This document shows positions 23,842-32,283 of a DNA stretch of 64,000 nucleotides, piece after piece (position 1 is the first letter of the stretch; each line of letters starts with the position of its first letter). A program made the position numbers and the translations under genes. The stretch is from positions 310,001 to 374,000 of the forward strand of contig JACKMB010000002.1 of the NCBI GenBank assembly GCA_024235615.1, in the 5' to 3' direction. This DNA comes from Thauera sp. (lineage in GTDB: Bacteria > Pseudomonadota > Gammaproteobacteria > Burkholderiales > Rhodocyclaceae). Below the pieces are notes generated by a model. It was not told the origin of the DNA and made no database searches. It saw only the letters and a list, made by a program, of their open reading frames with translations.

Positions 23842-24402
23842 TCAATCGGCGTTGCGGAACACCTTCTGCCACGGGATCGAGACCTCGAGGCTCTCCAGCA
23901 CCAGGGCCTGCTCGGGCTCGATGTCCTGCAGCTCCCAGCGCTCGTCCTGGCTGCGGCGGTAGTGCTCGATGCGGCGCAGGTCGGGGTCGATGAGGACGAA
24001 GTCGCGCAGCGAGGGGATGCGGCGATAGGCGGCGAACTTTTCGCCGCGGTCGTAGGCGGCGGTGGCGGGCGAGAGCACCTCGACGATCAGCGTGGGCGCG
24101 CGCATGAACTGGTCGGCGCGGTGGTCGGCGGGGTCGCAGGTGACGAGGACGTCGGGGTAGAAGTAGGCCTCGTCCGCAGCGGCCTGGACCTTCATGTCGG
24201 CCATGTAGGCGCGGCAGGGGCTGCCTTCGAGGGCCTCGTCGAGGGCGCTGAAGATGTTGCCCGAGATCGTCACGTGCCGGCGGCTGGCGCCGCCCATGGC
24301 GAAGGTCTCGCCGTGGTAGTACTCGTGCTTGTCGGGCTGGCCGGCTTCCCACCGCAGGTAGTCTTCGGCGGTGAAGGGGGCGGTGGGCTGGGGCAGGGCC
24401 AT
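23842..24402 (-). CDS. Uma2 family protein, divergent third member
   Basis: The 186-residue Uma2 protein starts MALPQPTAPFTAEDYLRWEA and shares the fold motifs (HEYYHGETFAMGGASRRH, AYFYPDVLVTCD, IVEVLSPATAAYDRGEKFAA) but is clearly diverged from copies 1 and 2. It is followed on the same strand by copy 2. Its start region faces the GrpB-family gene across a 49-bp divergent gap. Function unknown beyond predicted nuclease fold. Confidence 0.88.
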   Translation of the reverse strand: MALPQPTAPFTAEDYLRWEAGQPDKHEYYHGETFAMGGASRRHVTISGNIFSALDEALEGSPCRAYMADMKVQAAADEAYFYPDVLVTCDPADHRADQFMRAPTLIVEVLSPATAAYDRGEKFAAYRRIPSLRDFVLIDPDLRRIEHYRRSQDERWELQDIEPEQALVLESLEVSIPWQKVFRNAD

Positions 24403-24451
24403 GATGTGCGCGTCCGGGCGGTGAAATCTCGAAGGGATTATAGTCCGGCAC

Positions 24452-25036
24452 ATGAACGCCAAGCCCCGCCACGTCGAACGTGCGCTCCACGAGCGGGTCG
24501 AGATCGTGCCCTACGATCCGGCCTGGCCGGGGCTGTTCGCCGAGGAGGTGGCGCGGCTGCGCGCGGCCCTGCCGGCGGATCTGATCGGGCGCATCGAGCA
24601 CTTCGGCAGCACCGCGGTGCCGGGCCTGGCGGCCAAGCCGATCATCGACATGCTGGTCGAGGTGCGCACGATGGAGGACGTGGCGCAGCGCATCGCGCCG
24701 CTGCTGCAGGCGCAGGGCTACGAGTTCTTCTGGCGGGCGCCCGAGCACGGCCTGCCGGGCATGAACTACGCGTGGTTCATCCGCCGCGACGCGGCGGGGC
24801 GGCGCACCCACCACATCCATTTTCTCGAGACCGGCTCGTCGGAATGGGAGCGCCTGCTGTTCCGCGACTACCTGCGCGCGCACCCCGAGGCCGCGCGCGC
24901 CTACGGCGAGCTCAAGCAGCGCATCGCCGCCGAGCATCCCGACGACCGCGTCGCCTACGCGAAGGCGAAGACGCGCTTCGTGCGCGCGGCGATGCAGGCT
25001 GCGCGCGCGGAGGTCGGCGGTCCGCGTCGGGTTTGA
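24452..25036 (+). CDS. GrpB family protein (nucleotidyltransferase-like)
   Basis: The 194-residue protein contains the GrpB/UPF0157 core: VEIVPYDPAWPGLFAEEV, then IEHFGSTAVPGLAAKPIIDM with the GS...D nucleotidyltransferase-like signature, and NYAWFIRRDAAG then THHIHFLETGS. Members are sometimes fused to dephospho-CoA kinase, but the biochemical role of stand-alone proteins is not known. It marks the right edge of the toxin-antitoxin island. The 3' end is followed by a leftward terminator belonging to the next gene. Confidence 0.9.
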   Translation: MNAKPRHVERALHERVEIVPYDPAWPGLFAEEVARLRAALPADLIGRIEHFGSTAVPGLAAKPIIDMLVEVRTMEDVAQRIAPLLQAQGYEFFWRAPEHGLPGMNYAWFIRRDAAGRRTHHIHFLETGSSEWERLLFRDYLRAHPEAARAYGELKQRIAAEHPDDRVAYAKAKTRFVRAAMQAARAEVGGPRRV

Positions 25037-25101
25037 TCGCCGCTTCGATCATTTCGACCAACTCGTCAGGTCGTGGCCGCAACAGGGCGGTCGAGTTCGC
25101 A

Positions 25102-25133
25102 ATAAAAAAGAGGCTCCTTTTCATGGGAGCCTC
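25102..25133 (-). terminator. Intrinsic terminator of the small exported protein gene
   Basis: Stem GAGGCTCC (25110-25117) pairs with GGAGCCTC (25126-25133), loop of 8; on the minus strand it is followed by TTTTTTATT. A textbook rho-independent terminator for transcription coming from 25532 leftward. Confidence 0.88.
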
Positions 25134-25244
25134 CATTGTACGTTCTGGATTGTCTGCGGTAGATGGCCTGGAAAAGCTCAGGTGTCCGTGCGCGAATTAA
25201 ATTACTCAACCCGAAGGATATCGCGGAGTTCTTGAATCAATCGC

Positions 25245-25532
25245 TTACTGTCCGTCCCGGTAGCCTCGCTTGAAATCCTCTTCGAGCCCTTTGTCCTTCG
25301 CGTCTCGATAGGCTTCTTTTTCGGCTGCGGTCATCCTGCCGGATTTGTTCTGCCCCGACTTGCGGGCTTCCGCGGCTTTTTTGCCCGCCTCTCTGGCTTT
25401 GTTCCGGTCATTTCCGTGACCGGAGCCCCAGCGCTGCTCGCTCGACTGCGCCATGGAGTCGGTCGGAGTCATTAGCGCTCCAGTGCCGAAAACAAGGGCC
25501 ATTGCGAGGATGGTGACGGCTTTCATTTTCAT
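25245..25532 (-). CDS. Small exported protein of unknown function
   Basis: This encodes 95 residues with a clear signal peptide: MKMKAVTILAMALVFGTGA followed by a polar stretch and probable cleavage after DSMAQ (about residue 27). The mature part is highly charged and hydrophilic (GHGNDRNKAREAGKKAAEAR, then GLEEDFKRGYRDGQ). An AAGGAG ribosome site lies 9 bp before the ATG and a strong terminator follows the gene, so it is a real, independently transcribed unit. Base composition is lower in GC than the surroundings. I do not recognise a family. Confidence 0.75.
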   Translation of the reverse strand: MKMKAVTILAMALVFGTGALMTPTDSMAQSSEQRWGSGHGNDRNKAREAGKKAAEARKSGQNKSGRMTAAEKEAYRDAKDKGLEEDFKRGYRDGQ

Positions 25533-26084
25533 GTTTGCATCTCCTTGCGTCGGAACGACGTCGAATGAATTGTTTTCTGGATAAGGGCGGCCGCATTGCC
25601 TGATTCCGGGGTGCATCTCATGAGCTTCGATTCAAGTCTAGAGTCTTTGCCGGTTCTGCTTCAATCACGGATTGGTTGCGATCGTGAATTAATTGGCTAT
25701 CGAGTCTCGCGTTCGGGTAATGCGACCCAGATTGGGGATTTAGGATAGATGTCGTGAATCTCAGCCGCCCGGGCCGGGCTTGATCGCGGCCTCCATCCGC
25801 GTGGCCATCTCGTCGGCCCCGGCGGGATGTCCTGCTCCATGCCGCTCCCGTGGTGATCGCCCTCTCAACAGGGCTGATGATCGGTGGTACAACTGCCCGA
25901 TACCGATGCCGAAATTGCACCGCATGAATGCAGCCTATCGAGACCTTGCCAGCGTCCCCGCGCCAGCCGTGAGCATCGGACGCCCTGCTGAAGACCTGCC
26001 CGGGCGGATGGCAGAGCCTGGGGAGTCCGGGCGCGGGCGCGTGCCCGCGTGGGCTCGCTGCGCCTGCCGCGGAGGGCGACTGCG
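25533..26084. other. Gene-free, lower-GC segment
   Basis: About 550 bp with no convincing gene on either strand. The left half is distinctly less GC-rich than the window average. On the minus strand near 25763-25820 a short open tail reads DEMATRMEAAIKPGPGG and stop, which resembles a similar tail (PDELVEMIEAAIKPD) opposite 25027-25075; both look like leftover 3' ends of related genes. The leftward gene promoter should lie at its left end and that of the rightward membrane protein at its right end. Confidence 0.55.
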
Positions 26085-27116
26085 GTGACGGCGCCTATCC
26101 AGGGTCGCCGCCCGTTCGCGGTGTGGCTGATCGTGCTGTTGCTGCTCGCCTACGGCCTGCTGGGTCCGCTCCTGCTGGTGGCCGGCAGTGGCTCCATCGC
26201 CACCATCACGGAGGTCCGTCGCACCGGCGGGGCCGAGCCGCAGTGGTTCCACCGCTACTGGTGGGTGGTGGCCTACGAGTTCAGGGCCGCGGACGGCACG
26301 CAGCATGGCGGGCACACGCGGACCCTGGCGTACGACACCGGCCCGCGCGGCTACGCGAAGGTCGAGCCGGTGCTGTACCTGGCGGCGGCGCCGTGGCTCA
26401 ACGTGCTGCGCAAGGAGGCCGGCGTCCATGCCGGGACGGTCGCCGTGCTGGGCGCCGCGCTGCTGATCCTGTGGCTGACCCGTGCACGACAACCGCAACG
26501 TGGCGCCGCCGTGCCGGCTGCGGGCAAGCGGACGGCTGGCGGGCGGCGCAGCCGAGCGAGCGCGACTTCGGGCGCGGCCACCGCGATGACGGTCGAGCAG
26601 TCGCGGCGCTGGCTGCTCGGCTACCGCCGCCACAGCCGGCTGTACGCCTGGCTGTTCTTCGCCGCGGTGATCCCGGTGGTGGTGCTGGTGATCTGGCTGG
26701 AGGTCGGCGAGCTCGACGAGGAGGTGCTGGGCTCGGTCGCCTTCTTCATCGTGGTGTTCCTCGCGCTCGCCCTGGGTTCGCGCCGGCAGACGAGCGCGGC
26801 CTGGCGAGCCGTGGTCGTGGATAAGCAGCGCACGGAGCGGGGCGCCGGCGGCACGCTGGTGCTGCAACTCGAGCGCGGCGAGCGCCGTACGCTGCGGGTG
26901 TCGCCGCCCCTGTTCGATTACTTCGCGCCCGGTGACGCGGTGTTCAAGCTGGACGGCTTCGAGTGGCCGGAGAAGTGGTCTCCGGACGAGGGGCGCAGGG
27001 TGTGCATCGCCTGCGGTGGCGTGGTCGAGCTCGCAGAGCCCATGAGCGCCTGCCCGCGCTGCGGCGCACCACTGCCCGCGCACGAGGCGATGCAGGCGCT
27101 GGCGCCGCGCGCCTGA
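26085..27116 (+). CDS. DUF3592-like membrane protein with C-terminal zinc ribbon
   Basis: The 343-residue product has membrane segments at about 13-35 (WLIVLLLLAYGLLGPLLLVA), 115-140 (VHAGTVAVLGAALLILWL), 190-210 (YAWLFFAAVIPVVVLVIWL) and 220-240 (VAFFIVVFLALALG). The loop between the first two (ITEVRRTGGAEPQWFHRYWW to LYLAAAPWLN) is like DUF3592 extracytoplasmic domains. A soluble region follows and the end carries two CxxC pairs (CIACGG and CPRCGAPL), a zinc ribbon. The GTG at 26085 was chosen because GGAGGG precedes it at good spacing. Function unknown. Convergent with the three-gene operon to its right. Confidence 0.75.
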   Translation: MTAPIQGRRPFAVWLIVLLLLAYGLLGPLLLVAGSGSIATITEVRRTGGAEPQWFHRYWWVVAYEFRAADGTQHGGHTRTLAYDTGPRGYAKVEPVLYLAAAPWLNVLRKEAGVHAGTVAVLGAALLILWLTRARQPQRGAAVPAAGKRTAGGRRSRASATSGAATAMTVEQSRRWLLGYRRHSRLYAWLFFAAVIPVVVLVIWLEVGELDEEVLGSVAFFIVVFLALALGSRRQTSAAWRAVVVDKQRTERGAGGTLVLQLERGERRTLRVSPPLFDYFAPGDAVFKLDGFEWPEKWSPDEGRRVCIACGGVVELAEPMSACPRCGAPLPAHEAMQALAPRA

Positions 27117-27134
27117 CGCCGGACGGCGCAGGGC

Positions 27135-29267
27135 TCAGCGCGGCGCGAAGCCACCCCCCACCGGCACGCCACCCACCGGCCGCCCTGCCGCTGCGGGTTC
27201 GGGCGTGGGCTCGACCAAAGTGCGCACGCGATAGCCGTTGCGGAACTCCGCCTGGTAGCGCGTGCTGCCTGCCGCGTTCGTCTCGGTGCGCGTGCCGTGC
27301 CACATGATGAAGAGCTGGCGCTTGCTCAGCAGCGCATGGCAGCGCTTGGGCATGGCCGCCGCGATCGCGGCCTGCGATTCGTGGTCGGGCATCGAGCTGC
27401 GGAAGGTCTGCGTGAGCACGCGCTCGATCTCGTGTTCCTGCAGTGCCTTACCGGCGCGCTCCCGGGCGAGCCGCACGACCTCGTCGCGCGGCATGAGCAG
27501 GAAGGCGAACCGGGTGCGGGAGCGGTCGGCGTGGGTGACCTGGACGTCGAAGACCGTGCCTTCGCAGGACGTATCGGCTGCCGGCGGCGGTGTATCGGCG
27601 GCCGCGAGCACGCGGAGCGTGGTGTGCGCGCTCACGCTGCGGCCGAGGTGGTCGCGCACGGTGAAGGCGAGGGGGTGCGTGCCGGGGGTGTCGGGTGCGC
27701 GGACGTTGGCGATCGCGCCGCCCGGGGCGGGCATCGAGTCGGCGCCGACGACGGTGAAGTCGGGCACGCCGCCGACGACCAGCAGGCTGAAGCTCACCCA
27801 GTCGCCCGCGCGCGCGGCCTCGGGGCCGCTGAGCACCACCCGTTGCAGGGGCGGGGCCTCGGCGAGCAGGCGCTCGACGAGCCCGATCACGCGCCGGGTG
27901 TGTTCGAGGGCGGGGCGCAGGATCGGATACACCGCATGGCCGTCCTCGAGGATCTTGCTCGCGTCGAGCAGGTGCTCGCGCGCCTGGCGCAGCTGCCGAC
28001 CCTTGCGCGCCAGGCCGTAGCCGGCGTCGTAATGCACCCGCGCCTCGGCGATGATGCGGTTGGCCTGCAGCTGGTCGGCCGCGGCGTCGAGGTGGCGGTC
28101 GAATTCGAGCAGCCTGGCGAGGATCCGGTCGTCGGCCTCGTCGCGCTTCTGGTAGAAATGGCGCAGCTTGGTGAGGTAGCTGCGCGCCTCGGCGAGCTTG
28201 CCGGCCTTGATCAGCTCGTCGGTGCGCAGCAGGCCCTGCAGCACGTTCGCGCGGGCGGCGATCGCGACCTGCTGCTCGGCCAGCGCGGTGTTCTCGAGGT
28301 CGTAGTGCAGCAGGATCATCTCGTTCAACATCTCGCCGACCGCGGCGGCGGACAGGCTGACCACCAGCCCGTGCAGGAAGAGCCCGCCGCCGAGCACGCG
28401 CACGCCCACGTTGGCGGCGGTCTCCAGCCCGTAGCTCGCGATCGTGCCGCTGGCCGCGGCCGCCCTTTCCTCTGCCGTCTCGAGCTTGCGGATCCGGTTG
28501 ATGTCCAGGAGCGCGAAGGCCGTGTCCATGCCGCCGCGCGTGAACATGTCGAATCCGCTGACGCCGTGTACCGCGAACTGGTTGCGCAGCAGCCGGTGGC
28601 CGGCGAGCGCGCGCTCGGAGGGCAGCTTGGCGAGCGCATCGGCCAGCTTGCGGTTCAACTCCTTCGAGAGGCTGCCGTTCTTCGCGAGCTGGGCCTTGGC
28701 TTGCTGCAGCAGGTCGAGCGCCTCGCGCCCGGCCAGGTCGACCCCCGCGTCGGAGTGCGCGACGATGCGGCGCAGCACGGCGTCGCCCTGGCCGGCGAGC
28801 CCGTCGGCGTAGTCCTGCACCAGGTTGGCGGCGTGGGCGCGCAGGCCCTTGCGTTCGATCAGGGCATGCAGCTCGTCGCGGCTTCCGATCCTGCGCAGGT
28901 CGGCCCAGAACTGGCGGGCGGCATCGGCGTTGTGCTGCAGGACCTCTCCGGCCGCGCGCAGCTCGTCGGTGACGAGCTTGCGGACGGCCTCGTCCTCGCT
29001 GAACTGGCGAAGGGTGAGGTTTATCCCTTCGACGGCGGTGTTGTGCCAGCTCTTGATCGCCTCGTTGCCGGCTGCGTCGTCGGCCCATTGCAGGTCGTCG
29101 GGCGCGGGGCGGGCGAGGGCGAGGGGGGAGCAAGCGAGGGGCGAGAACACGAGGGCGGCGGCGAGGCCCGCGAGCGTCCAGGCCCTGGCGCGCAGGCCGC
29201 GCGCCGGAAGGGCGAGGCGCGGACGGCGCGATTGCGCAGGGCGGTTTGGGTGGGCCATGCGCGTCAT
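27135..29267 (-). CDS. Large exported protein of unknown function with Ig-like segment
   Basis: The 710-residue protein has an Arg-rich start, a hydrophobic signal-like segment (AWTLAGLAAALVFSPLACSP, about 30-50) and a long helical mature part. A hydrophobic stretch near 295-320 (LGGGLFLHGLVVSLSAAAVG) may touch the membrane. A helical repeat region (about 340-460) is followed by an Ig/PKD-like segment (about 480-560; VSFSLLVVGGVPDFTVVGAD, TPGTHPLAFTVRDHLGRSV) and a C-terminal domain with two cysteines that could form a disulphide. The start overlaps the preceding Sel1 gene by 4 bp. I do not recognise a named family. It is the last gene of a three-gene operon. Confidence 0.7.
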   Translation of the reverse strand: MTRMAHPNRPAQSRRPRLALPARGLRARAWTLAGLAAALVFSPLACSPLALARPAPDDLQWADDAAGNEAIKSWHNTAVEGINLTLRQFSEDEAVRKLVTDELRAAGEVLQHNADAARQFWADLRRIGSRDELHALIERKGLRAHAANLVQDYADGLAGQGDAVLRRIVAHSDAGVDLAGREALDLLQQAKAQLAKNGSLSKELNRKLADALAKLPSERALAGHRLLRNQFAVHGVSGFDMFTRGGMDTAFALLDINRIRKLETAEERAAAASGTIASYGLETAANVGVRVLGGGLFLHGLVVSLSAAAVGEMLNEMILLHYDLENTALAEQQVAIAARANVLQGLLRTDELIKAGKLAEARSYLTKLRHFYQKRDEADDRILARLLEFDRHLDAAADQLQANRIIAEARVHYDAGYGLARKGRQLRQAREHLLDASKILEDGHAVYPILRPALEHTRRVIGLVERLLAEAPPLQRVVLSGPEAARAGDWVSFSLLVVGGVPDFTVVGADSMPAPGGAIANVRAPDTPGTHPLAFTVRDHLGRSVSAHTTLRVLAAADTPPPAADTSCEGTVFDVQVTHADRSRTRFAFLLMPRDEVVRLARERAGKALQEHEIERVLTQTFRSSMPDHESQAAIAAAMPKRCHALLSKRQLFIMWHGTRTETNAAGSTRYQAEFRNGYRVRTLVEPTPEPAAAGRPVGGVPVGGGFAPR

Positions 29268-29926
29268 CTTCCCCAGGTGGCCAGCGGCGAACCCAGGCGC
29301 GCGGCCCGCTCGCGTAGCGAACGCGCGTGCGCCGGATCGGGCTCCACCCACAGGCCGGAGTCGAGCTCGTCGGCGAGCATCGCCATCGCGTCCGCATCGC
29401 CCGCCGCTGCGGCGCGCCGCAGCCAGGCGATGCCGGCCTCGGGGTCGGCCTGCGCGCCGAGGCCCCGGAGCGCGAGCAGGCCGAGCAGGGCCTGCGCGCG
29501 CGGGGCGCCGGCGGAGGCGTCCTGCTCGAGGCGTGCGCGCGGGTCGGTCGGATCGGTGTCGATCGAGACGATGCCGGCGATGCCTTCGGTCCGGAGGGGG
29601 GGGCGGCTGCTCGGGGTCGGCGCCGCGGGCGCGGGGGTTCCCGGGGCGCTCCGGCCCGCGCCCTCGAGGCGGGCCTGGAGGGCGCGATAACGCGTCGAGG
29701 CCTCGCGGTAGGCGGCGAGCGCAGCCGCCCGGTCGCCCTTGGCTCCTGGGGTGGTGACGAGGCGGGTGTAGTGCTCGAAGGCGGCCTGATAGGCGGCGCG
29801 CGCCTCGGCGAGTTGCGCGGGATCGACCGCGTCCGCGGCCTGCGTCGCCGACGCAATCGACACGCACGCGAGCAGTGCGGCGATCAGCCCCCGCCGCCGC
29901 GCGCCTGCAGGCAGGGGCGGCCTCAT
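29264..29926 (-). CDS. Exported Sel1-repeat protein
   Basis: The 220 residues start with a signal peptide (LIAALLACVSIASATQAADA). They continue with a helical segment and a Pro-rich linker (about 95-115) and end with Sel1-like repeats (AQALLGLLALRGLGAQADPE, AGIAWLRRAAAAGDADAMAM, about 145-205). Sel1 repeats are TPR-like scaffolds for protein contacts. It overlaps the genes on either side by 4 bp, so all three are translationally coupled and probably form one complex at the cell envelope. Confidence 0.75.
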   Translation of the reverse strand: MRPPLPAGARRRGLIAALLACVSIASATQAADAVDPAQLAEARAAYQAAFEHYTRLVTTPGAKGDRAAALAAYREASTRYRALQARLEGAGRSAPGTPAPAAPTPSSRPPLRTEGIAGIVSIDTDPTDPRARLEQDASAGAPRAQALLGLLALRGLGAQADPEAGIAWLRRAAAAGDADAMAMLADELDSGLWVEPDPAHARSLRERAARLGSPLATWGR

Positions 29927-30588
29927 GTGTCGCGGCCTCCGGTGTGTCCGCTCACCGCCGCCCGCGGGCAGCGCGCCAGGATGAAGTCGCGCACGAAGGC
30001 GAAGTCCTCCGGCGCGGCGTAGACCTGGTTGCGGGTGAGCCTTTCGGCGAGGTGGATGACGCCGCGGCGCTCGTCGATGCGGACCTTCCGGACCTTGGCG
30101 AAGGCGGTGTGGAGACTCTGGCGCGAGGCGGCGAGCAGGCCCGCTCCCGCGGCCTGCGGGCTGCCGGCGGCGATGCCGGCGAGTACGGTGACGAAGGCGA
30201 CGGCCTGGTTACGCTCGAACTGCTTGCGGAGTTGCGTGTGCCGGACGCCGCGTTCGTCCATCTCGAACACCACGCAGTAGCGTCCGCCCTGCAGGATCGC
30301 GGTGAGCGGGTAGGCGATCAGCAGCAGGACGGCGACGATGCCGACGACGATGCCGCCCACCTGCGCGACGCTGCCGAGGGCGGCGCCGATCCCGTCCCCC
30401 TCAACGAGGGCGAGGACGCCGACCAGCAGCGCGGGCACCGAGGCCGCCAGCAGCAGGACCTTCGCCGTGGTGATGAGCACGGTCGGGTTCTTCCACAGGC
30501 TGATCTCATGTACCCAGCGCAGTACGCCGTCCCGGCCCGGCGTGATGCCGGGGGCGGGACGCGCTGCAGGAACCGGATCGGAATGCAT
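29923..30588 (-). CDS. Inner-membrane protein of unknown function
   Basis: The 221-residue protein has three probable membrane segments at about 35-60 (VLITTAKVLLLAASVPALLV), 70-95 (VAQVGGIVVGIVAVLLLIAY) and a weaker one near 130-150. A cytoplasmic C-terminal part follows (KVRKVRIDERRGVIHLAERL then APEDFAFVRDFILARCP). It is promoter-proximal in the leftward three-gene operon. No catalytic motif is visible; membership in a family is unresolved. Confidence 0.72.
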   Translation of the reverse strand: MHSDPVPAARPAPGITPGRDGVLRWVHEISLWKNPTVLITTAKVLLLAASVPALLVGVLALVEGDGIGAALGSVAQVGGIVVGIVAVLLLIAYPLTAILQGGRYCVVFEMDERGVRHTQLRKQFERNQAVAFVTVLAGIAAGSPQAAGAGLLAASRQSLHTAFAKVRKVRIDERRGVIHLAERLTRNQVYAAPEDFAFVRDFILARCPRAAVSGHTGGRDT

Positions 30589-30645
30589 GCCGATGCTCGT
30601 GAGTCGGGCGCCGCAGCCCGGGGCCGGGCTGCGGGCGAGCCCGGC

Positions 30646-32283
30646 TTACATGCCCTGGTAGATCGGCCCTTCGCCGCCCTGCGGCACGACCCAGTTGATG
30701 TTCTGGGTCGGGTCCTTGATGTCGCAGGTCTTGCAGTGGATGCAGTTCTGCGCGTTGATCTGCAGGCGCGGGCCGGCCTCTTCGTGGACGATCTCGTACA
30801 CGCCGGCCGGGCAGTAGCGCTGTTCGGGGGCGTCGTAGCGGGCGAGGTTGACCGAGATCGCCACCGACGGGTCCTTCAGCTGCAGGTGGCAGGGCTGCTC
30901 TTCCTCGTGGTTGGTGTTCGACAGGAAGACCGAGGACAGGCGGTCGAAGGTGAGCACGCCGTCGGGCTTCGGGTAGTCGATCTTCGGGCACTCGGAGGCC
31001 GGCTTGAGCTTGTCGTGGTCGGACGAGTTGTGGAGCGTCCACGGCGCCTTGCCGCGGAACAGCATCTGGTCCATGCCGAACAGGAAGGAGCCCATCCACA
31101 GGCCCTTCTTCATCAGTGGCTTGAAGTTGCGGTACTTGTGCAGCTCGGTGTACAGCCAGGACTCGCGGAAGGCGGCCGGGTAGGCGGTGAGCGCGTCGCG
31201 CTGGCGGTTGGCGGCGAGCGCGTCGAAGGCGGCCTCGGCGGCGAGCATGCCCGACTTGATCGCGGCGTGGACACCCTTGATGCGTGCGGCGTTGAGGAAG
31301 CCGGCGTCGTCGCCGATGAGGCCGCCGCCCGGGAAGATCAGCCGCGGCAGGCTCTGCAGGTTGCCGGTGGCGATGGCGCGCGCGCCGTAGGCCAGGCGCT
31401 TGCCGCCCTCGATGTGCTTGCGCACCTCGCCGTGGGTCTTCCAGCGCTGCATCTCGTCGAAGGGCGACAGGTGCGGGTTCTCGTAGTTGAGGCCGACCAC
31501 GAAACCGAGCGCGACGAGGTTGTCCTCGAGGTGGTAGATGAAGCCGCCGCCGTAGGTGCGGTTGTCCATCGGCCAGCCGGCGGTGTGCACGACCAGGCCC
31601 GGACGGTGCATCTCGGGCTTGACCTCCCACAGCTCCTTGATGCCGATGCCGTAGGTCTGCGGGTCGACGCCCTCGCGCAGGTTGAACCTGGCCTCGAGCT
31701 GCTTGCCGAGGTGGCCGCGACAGCCTTCGGCGAACAGGGTGTACTTGGCGTGCAGCTCCATGCCCGGCTGGTGGTGCGGGCCGGGGGTGCCGTCGCGGTT
31801 GAGGCCCATGTCGCCGGTGGCGACGCCCTTCACCGCGCCGGATTCGTCGTAGAGGATCTCGGCGGCGGCGAAGCCGGGATAGACCTCGATGCCGGCGGCC
31901 TCGGCCTGCTCGCCCAGCCACTTGACGAGGTTGCCCAGGCGCACGATGTAGTTGCCGTGGTTCTCGAAGCAGTCGGGGGTCAGCGCGGGCGGGACGCGGC
32001 GCACGCCGGTCTCGGAGAGGAACAGCACCTGGTCCTCGGTGACCGCGGTGGTGAGCGGGGCGCCCTTTTCCTTCCAGTCGGGGATCAGCTCGTTCAGCGA
32101 GCGCGGATCGATGACTGCGCCCGACAGGATGTGGGCGCCGATCTCCGCGCCCTTCTCGATCAGGCACACCGAGAGTTCGCTGCCCTTCGCCTCGGCGAGC
32201 TGCTTCATGCGGATCGCCGCGGCCAGGCCCGCCGGGCCGCCACCGACGATCAGCACGTCGAATTCCATCGATTCGCGTTCCAT
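30646..32283 (-). CDS. Electron transfer flavoprotein-ubiquinone oxidoreductase
   Basis: The 545-residue enzyme has the FAD-binding fingerprint VLIVGGGPAGLAAAIRM near residue 15. Central ETF-QO blocks follow (PGGGLIGDDAGFLNAARIKG), and the C-terminal 4Fe-4S cluster has ligands in RYCPAGVYE and NCIHCKTCDIKDP (about 480-525). It passes electrons from reduced ETF, fed by acyl-CoA and related dehydrogenases, to membrane ubiquinone. Length matches the roughly 550-residue family. The internal ATG at 32283 (MERESMEFDVL) was chosen because upstream codons are unlike the family. It is transcribed divergently from the thioesterase gene across an operator-like palindrome. Confidence 0.96.
   Translation of the reverse strand: MERESMEFDVLIVGGGPAGLAAAIRMKQLAEAKGSELSVCLIEKGAEIGAHILSGAVIDPRSLNELIPDWKEKGAPLTTAVTEDQVLFLSETGVRRVPPALTPDCFENHGNYIVRLGNLVKWLGEQAEAAGIEVYPGFAAAEILYDESGAVKGVATGDMGLNRDGTPGPHHQPGMELHAKYTLFAEGCRGHLGKQLEARFNLREGVDPQTYGIGIKELWEVKPEMHRPGLVVHTAGWPMDNRTYGGGFIYHLEDNLVALGFVVGLNYENPHLSPFDEMQRWKTHGEVRKHIEGGKRLAYGARAIATGNLQSLPRLIFPGGGLIGDDAGFLNAARIKGVHAAIKSGMLAAEAAFDALAANRQRDALTAYPAAFRESWLYTELHKYRNFKPLMKKGLWMGSFLFGMDQMLFRGKAPWTLHNSSDHDKLKPASECPKIDYPKPDGVLTFDRLSSVFLSNTNHEEEQPCHLQLKDPSVAISVNLARYDAPEQRYCPAGVYEIVHEEAGPRLQINAQNCIHCKTCDIKDPTQNINWVVPQGGEGPIYQGM

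Noticed and set aside
18264-24402. CRISPR array or integrative element as an explanation of the repeats
   Set aside because: Repeats are few, unevenly spaced and palindromic with no spacers of constant length; no integrase, tRNA or attachment-site duplication is visible.
24912-25136. Minus-strand frame opposite the end of the GrpB-family gene
   Set aside because: Most of it is antisense to the GrpB-family gene and Arg-rich; only the short tail is noted as a possible relic.
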